A DNA stretch of 48,358 nt from Bacteroidota bacterium. Its GTDB lineage: Bacteria > Bacteroidota > Bacteroidia > Bacteroidales > Paludibacteraceae. Both the position numbers and the translations under genes were made by a program. Where the stretch lies: contig JAFNAV010000018.1 of assembly GCA_017860345.1 (NCBI GenBank), positions 1 through 48,358 on the forward strand, written 5' to 3'. A model generated the notes under the pieces. It was not told the origin of the DNA. It saw nothing but the letters and a program-made list of their open reading frames with translations, and made no database searches. This document shows, piece by piece, positions 42,116-48,358 of the stretch. Every line of letters starts with the position of its first letter. Within the stretch, counting starts at the first letter, position 1.

Positions 42116-43246
42116 ATGAAGATTCACGAATATCAAGCAAGAGAATTATTCAGGCAATATGCCATTCCCGTAACCGACGATATACTCTGTCATACGGTTA
42201 GCGAAGTAGAACAAGCCGCCAAACAACTGAACCGTATGGTGGTGGTAAAAGCACAAGTACTTACAGGCGGACGCGGCAAAGCCGGAGGTGTAAAACTTGC
42301 CCGTACAGTAGACGAGGCCGTAAATGCAGCCAGCAAAATACTGGGCATGGATATTAAAGGCTACAAAGTTGAAAAAGTATTGGTGGCCGATGCGGTAGAT
42401 ATACAAAAGGAGTATTATGTAGGGCTCACTATCGACCGTAATACAAAGTCAGTACTGTTTATGGCCAGCGCCGAAGGTGGTGTTGAAATTGAAGAAGTAG
42501 CCAAAGTAAACCCTGATGCCATACACAAAATTCCTGTAGACCCCGATCTGGGAATGACCGATTTTCTGGCACGTAAAATTGCCTTCAAACTCTTTACCGA
42601 CCCTACGCTGGTAAAACAAGCTACCGGTGTTTTCAAAAAATTATACCAACTATTTGTTGATACCGATTCTTCGTTAGCCGAAATTAATCCTTTGGTGGTC
42701 ACCAACGATGGTAAATTAATAGCCATAGATGGTAAAATGAATTTTGATGACAACGCCCTCTTTCGTCAGTCTGCCATCGAAGCGCTCAACGAACCCGACG
42801 AGGATGAAAAGAAAGAACTCGAAGCCAAAGCATCCGGTTTAACATACATTCGGCTCGATGGTAATATCGGGTGTATGGTGAATGGTGCCGGTCTGGCTAT
42901 GGCTACCATGGATGTAATCAAACATTTTGGTGGTTCACCGGCCAATTTCCTGGATATCGGAGGTAGCTCAAGCCCGCAAAAGGTTATCGACGCAATGAAC
43001 CTGCTCCTTTCCGACAAAAACGTAAAAGTTATCATGATTAATATATTTGGTGGTATAACCCGTTGCGACGATGTAGCCCGCGGACTTATCACCGCTCTGG
43101 ACGAAATGAAAGTAGATATTCCTATTGTAATCCGGCTCTCGGGTACTAATGCCGAAGAGGGTCTCAGAATTATCAAAGAACGTAACTTACCCATAGTAGG
43201 TTCGCTCAGCGAAGCAGCCCAGTACGCTATTAAAGCTATCAGCTGA
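42116..43246 (+). CDS. sucC: succinyl-CoA synthetase beta subunit
   Basis: 376 residues, slightly shorter than the E. coli subunit (388). ATP-grasp domain at the front ('MKIHEYQARELFRQYAIPV', 'VVVKAQVLTGGRGKAGGVKLA'), 'EINPLVVTNDGKLIAIDGKMNFDDNA', and C-terminal 'GLAMATMDVIKHFGGSPANFLDIGGSSSPQKV' with 'NIFGGITRCDDVARGL'. With SucD it converts succinyl-CoA to succinate with nucleotide triphosphate formation (or the reverse in succinate/propionate-forming anaerobes). sucD follows after 96 bases on the same strand. Purine nucleotide preference cannot be read. Confidence 0.95.
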   Translation: MKIHEYQARELFRQYAIPVTDDILCHTVSEVEQAAKQLNRMVVVKAQVLTGGRGKAGGVKLARTVDEAVNAASKILGMDIKGYKVEKVLVADAVDIQKEYYVGLTIDRNTKSVLFMASAEGGVEIEEVAKVNPDAIHKIPVDPDLGMTDFLARKIAFKLFTDPTLVKQATGVFKKLYQLFVDTDSSLAEINPLVVTNDGKLIAIDGKMNFDDNALFRQSAIEALNEPDEDEKKELEAKASGLTYIRLDGNIGCMVNGAGLAMATMDVIKHFGGSPANFLDIGGSSSPQKVIDAMNLLLSDKNVKVIMINIFGGITRCDDVARGLITALDEMKVDIPIVIRLSGTNAEEGLRIIKERNLPIVGSLSEAAQYAIKAIS

Positions 43247-43342
43247 CGCTCAAACGCAGACCAATAGATATTACAATAAAAATTATTGTTCATTCTGCTT
43301 TTAGTTCAAACTTTTTAAAATAAATCGTAAATCACACTAACC

Positions 43343-44215
43343 ATGAGTATATTAATCAATAAAAATACAAAATTAGTAGTACAAGGTATTACTGGCAGAG
43401 ACGGAAGTTTCCATACTGCTAAAATGATAGCCTACGGAACCCGGGTTGTAGCAGGCGTATCGCCGGGCAAAGGTGGACAAACCGTACACGACGTACCGGT
43501 TTTCAATACTGTAGAAGATGCTGTAAAAGCTACCGGTGCCAATGCTTCGGTGATATTTGTACCGGCTCCACTGGCTGGCGATGCCATACTGGAAGCCGCC
43601 GATGCCGGTGTGGAACTGGTAGTATGTATATCCGAAGGCGTACCTACCCTGGATATGATTAAGGCTACAAACTATCTGAAAAAGAAGGGAGTAAAACTGA
43701 TTGGAGCCAACTGTCCGGGTCTGATTACCCCTGAAGAATCCATGATAGGAATTTTGCCGGGTAATATATTTAAAAAGGGGAAAGTAGGCCTGATGAGTCG
43801 CAGTGGTACACTTACCTACCTGATGGTAAACCTGCTCACCGAAGCCGGGCTGGGACAAAGCACCTGTGTGGGCATTGGCGGCGACCCCGTAGCCGGACTA
43901 TATTATCAGGAATTGCTTCAGATGTTTCAGGACGACCCTGATACTGAAGCCATTGTACTGATTGGTGAAATTGGTGGCGATGCCGAAGAACGTGCAGCGC
44001 AATACATTAAACAACATATAACCAAGCCGGTAGTAGCCTTTATAGCTGGACAAACTGCACCTCCGGGCAAACGAATGGGGCATGCCGGAGCAATTATTTC
44101 GAGCGGAAGTGGTACAGCAGCCGAAAAAATTGCTGCTTTCGAAGCCGTAGGTGTGCCTGTGGCTAAGCTGCCTGTAGAAATACCGCAACTTATCAAAAAA
44201 CTTCTGAATAAATAA
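43343..44215 (+). CDS. sucD: succinyl-CoA synthetase alpha subunit
   Basis: 290 residues, normal length. CoA-binding domain with '[24 protein letters not shown]' and 'GVSPGKGGQ', '[40 protein letters not shown]', '[13 protein letters not shown]', and the phospho-histidine His247 in '[21 protein letters not shown]'. It carries the active-site phosphohistidine and binds CoA; the partner is the upstream sucC product. A GC-rich hairpin about 75 bases downstream ends the pair. Confidence 0.96.
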   Translation: MSILINKNTKLVVQGITGRDGSFHTAKMIAYGTRVVAGVSPGKGGQTVHDVPVFNTVEDAVKATGANASVIFVPAPLAGDAILEAADAGVELVVCISEGVPTLDMIKATNYLKKKGVKLIGANCPGLITPEESMIGILPGNIFKKGKVGLMSRSGTLTYLMVNLLTEAGLGQSTCVGIGGDPVAGLYYQELLQMFQDDPDTEAIVLIGEIGGDAEERAAQYIKQHITKPVVAFIAGQTAPPGKRMGHAGAIISSGSGTAAEKIAAFEAVGVPVAKLPVEIPQLIKKLLNK

Positions 44216-44287
44216 CGCATACCGTAGTACTAAAGGCTAATACCTTAACCGTACTACATATCACAATTTATACAAGAATGTCGGAAT

Positions 44288-44326
44288 CAGGGGTACGAAG
44301 TTTTTCGTGCCCCTGTGGCATTTTAT
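44288..44326 (+). terminator. terminator of sucCD
   Basis: Stem CAGGGGTACGAA (44288-44299) with TTCGTGCCCCTG (44304-44315), 12 bp with one G-U pair, four-base loop; T-rich TGGCATTTTATTA follows. Confidence 0.75.
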
Positions 44327-44551
44327 TATAGTTTATTCCAGATTTGATATTTTAAGCAGTTAAAGTTATTTTTTAGTCTATTTGCTTTATATCCAGCTTC
44401 ATTCCTCAGGTTTTCAATCAACAAAAAAGCAATCATACTTTTTACCTCACACATGTAGTGTAATTTTTGTATCAAATTATATTTGTAGTAATTTATATGT
44501 AGCAATACCTATACTATATTTCAGAATATTGTAGTAAAGACATTTTTTATT

Positions 44552-44592
44552 GAAAAAAGTCAGAAAAAGATTCATTTTTTCTGACTTTTTTC
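44552..44592. terminator. bidirectional terminator-like hairpin
   Basis: Perfect 17-bp stem (44552-44568 with 44576-44592), core AAAGTCAGAAAAA / TTTTTCTGACTTT, 7-base loop. T runs form the ends of the arms in both directions. It lies 120 bases before the next gene, so it is either a second stop after sucCD or part of a leader. Confidence 0.7.
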
Positions 44593-44696
44593 ATTGTTAT
44601 ACAAAATAAAAATATACATTCGCTTATACACTTAACATAAAATTACAAAAATTACTACAAAGCATTCGTAAAAAATACGATTGATTAAACACAATA

Positions 44697-44703
44697 AAAG
44701 GAG
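44697..44703 (+). promoter_or_regulatory. strong Shine-Dalgarno sequence
   Basis: AAGGAGG lies seven bases before the ATG at 44711. Strong Shine-Dalgarno sequences are rare in this phylum and none of the neighbouring genes has one; it decides the start of the following gene. Confidence 0.65.
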
Positions 44704-44710
44704 GCATGTT

Positions 44711-45511
44711 ATGAAAAAAACCATTTTGATATTATCAGCTTTTGCAGCATTAGCTTTTAATACATTTGCCTCGCCCGATTATAAAGGCGCCATGAGTAAT
44801 GATACTGAAACAACAGGCATCGACGAAGCCGACAGTCAGAACAGCCCCGATACAGATATACGCAAAGACTCTGCACGAATTATACGTATGGATAGTCATA
44901 TCGGGCAAAACGTTACTACCGATGTAAAATATGATACCACCAAAATAAAGTTGCGCGACCGGGATCTCAGAGCTAAAGAAATGAAGTCGTCACCATTGTT
45001 GAATAATTCTGACTTATACATGCCCGATTCGCTGAACAGCGTAGGCTTCAAAAGCGCAACAAACATGGATTATAAAGGTATGGCGATGAAAAAATCTCTC
45101 TTTAATTTTGGCAAAAACAATCAGGAAAAAACAGCCAAATTTGATAAGTGGAAAGTTATAGGACTATACTCGGCTGCTATCATACTGAACGGCATAGGCG
45201 ACGGCATGAACAATACGAACCGCAAAACGATGGGACATATTTTCAATGCAGCATCTATAGGTGTGCTCCTCTCCTCGCCTTTCTTTGTGCAGTACGATAA
45301 AAAGAAATGGTATTGGTACCTTCTTACCTATACTTCGTTGAGACTGGCTTTGTTTGATGCTACTTACAACGTTACTACCAAGCAACCGATTGACTTTATT
45401 GGCTCCACAGCCATTACCGACAAGCTCTATCGCAAAGTTGGCCTCGGATACGATGTTTCAAAATCCGTTGGATTTGTGGTTGGACTCACCGTACCGCTAA
45501 GAGTTTTGTAA
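44711..45511 (+). CDS. exported protein of unknown function
   Basis: 266 residues from the ATG at 44711, chosen because of the Shine-Dalgarno sequence and the signal peptide that starts there (MKKTILILSAFAALAFNTFA). The mature N-terminal half (about 25-145) is charged and probably disordered, with 'MDYKGMAMKKSLFNF'. The C-terminal half (about 150-266) has hydrophobic stretches ('VIGLYSAAIILNGIGDGM', 'AASIGVLLSSPFFV', 'YWYLLTYTSLRLALFDATYN', 'SVGFVVGLTVPL') resembling a small membrane domain. No family is recognised. It is a single-gene unit with a terminator right behind it. Confidence 0.8.
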   Translation: MKKTILILSAFAALAFNTFASPDYKGAMSNDTETTGIDEADSQNSPDTDIRKDSARIIRMDSHIGQNVTTDVKYDTTKIKLRDRDLRAKEMKSSPLLNNSDLYMPDSLNSVGFKSATNMDYKGMAMKKSLFNFGKNNQEKTAKFDKWKVIGLYSAAIILNGIGDGMNNTNRKTMGHIFNAASIGVLLSSPFFVQYDKKKWYWYLLTYTSLRLALFDATYNVTTKQPIDFIGSTAITDKLYRKVGLGYDVSKSVGFVVGLTVPLRVL

Positions 45512-45535
45512 ACCTGAGCTTCGCAGCATATATTC

Positions 45536-45582
45536 AAAAAAAACGCAGAAAAAGCGGTTATCCGTTTTCCTGCGTTTTTTTT
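45536..45582. terminator. intrinsic terminator between convergent genes
   Basis: AAAACGCAG-AAAA-AGCGG pairs with CCG-TTTTCCTGCGTTTT, followed by a T run on the plus side and, on the minus side, by the complement of an A run, so it serves both facing genes. Confidence 0.85.
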
Positions 45583-45600
45583 ATTGGGTGCTGCTAATGC

Positions 45601-46287
45601 TTATTTCAGCAAGCCTTTAAATGCCTTGGTTATTTTGGATTTTGGAGCAGCATCGTAGTCGGATTCGTCATATTCAGCATACCACCACTTCAGACCGCTT
45701 GGGATAGTAGTGGTTATTTCTTCGGAATACGAAGATGTAGTTATTTTCGCTATATTGGCTACCTCATTCCAACCCTTTTTTAATTTCATGTCGATTTTTA
45801 CGTCGTCTTCGTCATCTTTTCCAGTAAATGTTACAGTAGCATCTCTATCTGCATAATAGAAAGCTGTCTCAACTAAAGTCGCAGATATACTTTCGGCTTC
45901 TAAGGTTGGATTAACATTGGCTCTTGTCAGGATTTGATCTTCCGAAACATAATAAGAAAAAGAAATAACAGTGATTTTCAATTTCTCGTCGCTTATTTTT
46001 AAATCATAATCTGATGATGTTTTAAGAGTACTGAGATTTGTAGACTCAGGGGTTGATAACTTTACCTTAAACGCACCTTTGGAATCGACAGGAGCTTTAC
46101 CATAAAGCACATCGCTTGGACCATAGAAATAAACACTATCGTTAGGCAACAAAGTGGTGTTTGCGATGGTGCCACTGAGTTCGCCGTCACTGTTGATAGA
46201 ACTGTTGGCAGATACTTCATCTTCGCCACAACTTACAAATAACACTCCACAAAAAAGCAGAGAAATAAAAAATAATTTACTCTTCAT
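45601..46287 (-). CDS. putative lipoprotein of unknown function
   Basis: 228 residues. Lipoprotein signal peptide with lipobox 'LFVSC-GEDE': Cys20 would be lipidated, and the acidic residues after it fit the surface-export type sequence known from Bacteroidota lipoproteins. The mature part reads as beta strands: an opening 'GELSGTIANTTLLPNDSVYFYGPSD' and 'DSKGAFKVKLSTPES' resemble a carboxypeptidase-regulatory-like sandwich. No enzyme motif. It is convergent with the preceding exported protein gene and has 609 bp of non-coding DNA upstream. Confidence 0.8.
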   Translation of the reverse strand: MKSKLFFISLLFCGVLFVSCGEDEVSANSSINSDGELSGTIANTTLLPNDSVYFYGPSDVLYGKAPVDSKGAFKVKLSTPESTNLSTLKTSSDYDLKISDEKLKITVISFSYYVSEDQILTRANVNPTLEAESISATLVETAFYYADRDATVTFTGKDDEDDVKIDMKLKKGWNEVANIAKITTSSYSEEITTTIPSGLKWWYAEYDESDYDAAPKSKITKAFKGLLK

Positions 46288-46896
46288 AATTAAACATTAA
46301 AAAATTTATAATTAATAATACTTAGAAAAAACGTTACAAAATTATATATATTTTTTATTATTGTGAATAGCCAGAATTGTATAAAAATTCACTTTTAAAA
46401 CAATTTATATGTATGTGATTGAAAATAAGAAAATTAAAAATCATAAAAAAATCTATACAGTTTCTATACAAAAATGAAGCAGCAAAGAGTAAGAGTTTGA
46501 TTACAAGCAAATTACAAAACAATAATAATGCTCATTTTTTTTATTAATTTATTGTATTTCAAAATTAAATTATAGAAACAAAACAGCCATCGTTGATTTT
46601 TACTTAATAAAAACTACATACAGCCTCGCCAATCAGTATATACAAAATAATACAGGCCCCACCTTTTTCATTCAGCACGTTTCCTACATAAATGTAGAAA
46701 CCTCCCTTATTTACTTACATTCAAGTGCTAAACAATAAGAACTAAAAAACACAACCACGCAAATAAAACTCTAACAATCAAACAATTAAAAACGTGGCAT
46801 GCGGTTTGAAAAAGCCCCTTCAAATACCGGACTCAGCGTGCACCTGATTACTGGCATTAAACAATACAGAAAGATAGTTTATTTGGGAAGGCGCTT
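46288..46896. other. AT-rich intergenic region with a 20-bp palindrome
   Basis: 609 bases, no gene found. TTCCTACAT-AA-ATGTAGAAA at 46681-46700 is a near-perfect palindrome (one mismatched pair; core CTACAT/ATGTAG perfect), about 200 bases before the ModE-like gene. The rest is highly AT-rich. Confidence 0.45.
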
Positions 46897-47253
46897 ATGG
46901 CTCATCATTCATCTTTTACATTAGATAGTAACGTTTCGATTTGTCGCGACGGAGAAATTTTTCTCGGCGCTATTCAAGTACGGCTTCTTAAGCAAATAAT
47001 GCTGGATGGGTCTATACACGCTGCTTCGAAAAACCTGAAAATGTCGTACCAGCATGCATGGCACCTCATCGACAGGGTAAACCAGCTATCGCCACTGCCG
47101 GTAGTTATCAGGCAGAAAGGCGGACGCGATGGTGGCGGTTGTACAATAAGCCCTTACGGAAAAAGACTAATGAATCTGTACGAAAAAAAGGAAAACGACT
47201 TGCGTAAATTTCTGGATGAAAGTAGCAGCGAACTTACAAGCTGTTTTTTTTAG
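46897..47253 (+). CDS. ModE-like winged-helix regulator
   Basis: 118 residues, corresponding only to the N-terminal DNA-binding domain of ModE: 'GEIFLGAIQVRLLKQIMLDGSIHAASKNLKMSYQHAWHLIDRVNQLS' is the helix-turn-helix and 'KGGRDGGGCTISPYGKRLMNLYEKKE' the wing and dimer helix. The molybdate-binding TOBE domains of full ModE are absent, as in many short ModE homologues. A hairpin with T run lies directly after its stop, then a porin-like gene on the same strand, so it may control that gene. A role in molybdate or tungstate response is inferred from family only. Confidence 0.85.
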   Translation: MAHHSSFTLDSNVSICRDGEIFLGAIQVRLLKQIMLDGSIHAASKNLKMSYQHAWHLIDRVNQLSPLPVVIRQKGGRDGGGCTISPYGKRLMNLYEKKENDLRKFLDESSSELTSCFF

Positions 47254-47255
47254 CC

Positions 47256-47293
47256 AAGCGATATTCTTTGGATTATATATCGCTTTATTTTTT
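47256..47293 (+). terminator. hairpin with T run between the ModE-like and porin-like genes
   Basis: AAGCGATAT (47256-47264) pairs perfectly with ATATCGCTT (47277-47285); TATTTTTT follows. It starts three bases after the regulator stop and could be a partial terminator or attenuator ahead of the porin-like gene. Confidence 0.65.
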
Positions 47294-47383
47294 CAATAGC
47301 GTTATTCTTTTCTTTTTATATCGGGGAGGTATCTCCCTGTCTATCAACAGTTATTAATTGGATTGCATTAAATAAAAAATGGT

Positions 47384-48358
47384 ATGAAACGGATATTAAA
47401 TATTACTTTGCTATTGATTTTTGTTGCTGTATCGCCTAATAAGGCGCAGACTGTACTTCTCGATGGAGAAATCCGACCACGTGTTGAATATCAGGATGGA
47501 TATTCCAAACCTCTCACATCGGTTAGCGACCCGGGAATTTTTGCTACCCAACGCACCCGACTAAGTTTTGCCTACAACAGCGGAGTACTGAACACTCTGG
47601 TTACGCTACAGGACGCCCGAACTTTCGGACAGGACGCGCAAGCATCGAGCACAGCCACAGTAGGCATTTACGAGGCTTGGGCCGACGTATTGCTTGCCCC
47701 GGGCTTGGCATTCAAAATCGGGCGGCAGGGAATTAAGTACGACGATGCCCGGCTTTTCTCAGCACCGGCATGGAGCAATACAGGCACTTCGCACGACATG
47801 GCATTGCTCAAATATAATATCAACGACCTGCAAGTGCATCTTGCAACGGCTTACAACAACAAAACGGCTATTGCTTCTGAAACTTTTTATACTCCGGGCG
47901 CCAAATATCGTATGCTCAACTTTATATGGCTTACCAATCCTATCTACGATGGACTTTCGTTCAGCGCCATACTTGTGGACGAAGGTATGCAGGATACAGT
48001 TGGTATAGGAACTTCGGGCTATAAAAAAATTGATATGAACCATGCTATTACCTACGGTGGTAATCTGAAATTTCAAAAAGAAAAATTCCCTCTATCGGCC
48101 TTAGCCACAGCTTACTTCCAGACCGGCAAAAACTACAAAGGGGAAAACATGCAGGGGAAGCTACTTGCTTTTAAACTGGATTACAAATTTACTGATAATT
48201 ATGCGCTTAGCCTCGGTACCGATTACCTGAGTGGCGACAACAAAACTACTGATGGCAAGCAAAGCAACTTCAAAAAACTCTATGGGGCCGACCATAGTTT
48301 CAACGGCTATATGGATTACTGGAATACGCCTGTAACGCAGGGATTACTGGACTACTAC
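47384..48358 (+). CDS. alginate-export/porin-like outer-membrane protein, 3' end outside window
   Basis: At least 325 residues; the frame is open to the last base of the window. The ATG at 47384 starts a signal peptide ('RILNITLLLIFVAVSPNKAQ'); the ATG five bases upstream is closed after two codons. The mature part reads as a beta barrel of the alginate_export type: 'LLDGEIRPRVEYQDGY', 'TQRTRLSFAYNSGVLNTLVTLQDARTFGQDA', 'YEAWADVLLAPGLAFKIGRQGIKYDDARLFS', then alternating strands such as 'LLAFKLDYKFTDNYALSLGTDYLSGDN'. Despite the family name, such proteins transport diverse solutes. Its position directly behind a ModE-like regulator suggests a role in oxyanion uptake; the genes after it, not visible here, would show this. 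Confidence 0.85.
   Translation, partial: MKRILNITLLLIFVAVSPNKAQTVLLDGEIRPRVEYQDGYSKPLTSVSDPGIFATQRTRLSFAYNSGVLNTLVTLQDARTFGQDAQASSTATVGIYEAWADVLLAPGLAFKIGRQGIKYDDARLFSAPAWSNTGTSHDMALLKYNINDLQVHLATAYNNKTAIASETFYTPGAKYRMLNFIWLTNPIYDGLSFSAILVDEGMQDTVGIGTSGYKKIDMNHAITYGGNLKFQKEKFPLSALATAYFQTGKNYKGENMQGKLLAFKLDYKFTDNYALSLGTDYLSGDNKTTDGKQSNFKKLYGADHSFNGYMDYWNTPVTQGLLDYY

Larger units (their letters stand above)
44327..44710. other. intergenic region with TGTAG direct repeats
   Basis: No gene. Four copies of TGTAG(T/C)(A/G) lie on the plus strand at 44454, 44484, 44499 and 44530, spaced 30, 15 and 31 bases. Three of them are followed by an AT-rich AA/TAA word. They sit upstream of a strong hairpin and the gene at 44711. 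Confidence 0.4.

Noticed and set aside
44706..44714. Two-codon leader ATG-TTA-TGA overlapping the start of the exported protein gene
   Set aside because: Its ATG lies two bases after the Shine-Dalgarno sequence, too close for initiation, so it is probably chance.
47286..47383. Molybdenum cofactor riboswitch before the porin-like gene
   Set aside because: The leader has only two small hairpins and none of the conserved Moco riboswitch core that I could recognise.
47694..48008. Plus-strand frame of 104 codons near the right end
   Set aside because: It is a shadow of the porin-like gene starting at 47384, whose frame continues to the window end and has a signal peptide and barrel-like strands.

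Overview
The window reads as a chromosomal segment of an AT-rich member of the Bacteroidota, most likely order Bacteroidales. This rests on the promoter boxes (TAnnTTTG near -7, twice with TTG/TTTG 19 bp upstream), A-rich start regions mostly lacking Shine-Dalgarno sequences, a type IX secretion (T9SS) cargo paired with a PorP/SprF protein, a Nudix-type sugar regulator ahead of xylose genes, and LytTR two-component signalling through a TPR histidine kinase. I cannot name the genus. There is no rRNA, phage, IS or CRISPR; the one RNA gene is a tRNA-Ser(CGA).

Layout. 1-7.0 kb (minus): TPR histidine kinase and LytTR response regulator, a receiver-less LytTR protein 23 bp before an OmpA-type envelope protein, and a large secreted protein of unknown role. 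7.3-12.1 kb: terminator, tRNA-Ser, EamA exporter, small acidic protein, uraA, rlmB, RluA-type pseudouridine synthase. 12.1-15.0 kb (minus): MurC-type ligase and a secreted GH63/GH37-like glycosidase. 15.2-21.2 kb: xylose locus in the order Nudix regulator - xylB - xylA - xylE. 21.3-30.5 kb: AHSA1-like protein, acyltransferase, mfd and oxyR (minus), gdhA, aspartokinase. 31.1-41.7 kb: a 3200-residue T9SS cargo and its overlapping PorP/SprF partner. 42.1-44.2 kb: sucCD. 44.7-48.4 kb: two unknown envelope proteins, a ModE-like regulator, and a porin-like gene cut by the window end.

The outstanding region is the xylose locus. Each of its three intergenic junctions carries a different repeat family: a palindromic CCCCTTT/GGGG element that brackets and enters the 5' end of xylB; a 540-bp array between xylB and xylA built from a constant AAATAAC linker followed by mini-hairpins with a C-GAA-G core whose stem arms change together; and an inverted CCAATGTGCC repeat between xylA and xylE. 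Two ATTGT-N7-ACA(A/G)T half-site pairs 32 bp apart, upstream of the regulator gene, look like operators. The mini-hairpin array is my best candidate for a previously undescribed element.

A second large-scale pattern is in the 3200-aa protein: thirteen Ig-like domains in a strict three-type order, four complete trimers plus one, so the gene grew (or is homogenised) by blocks of about 290 codons.

Functionally the window combines xylose uptake and isomerisation, ammonium assimilation and amino acid precursors (gdhA, aspartokinase), the succinyl-CoA step (sucCD), stress and repair functions (oxyR, mfd) and surface display by T9SS. All family calls come from reading the translated sequence; no database search was run.
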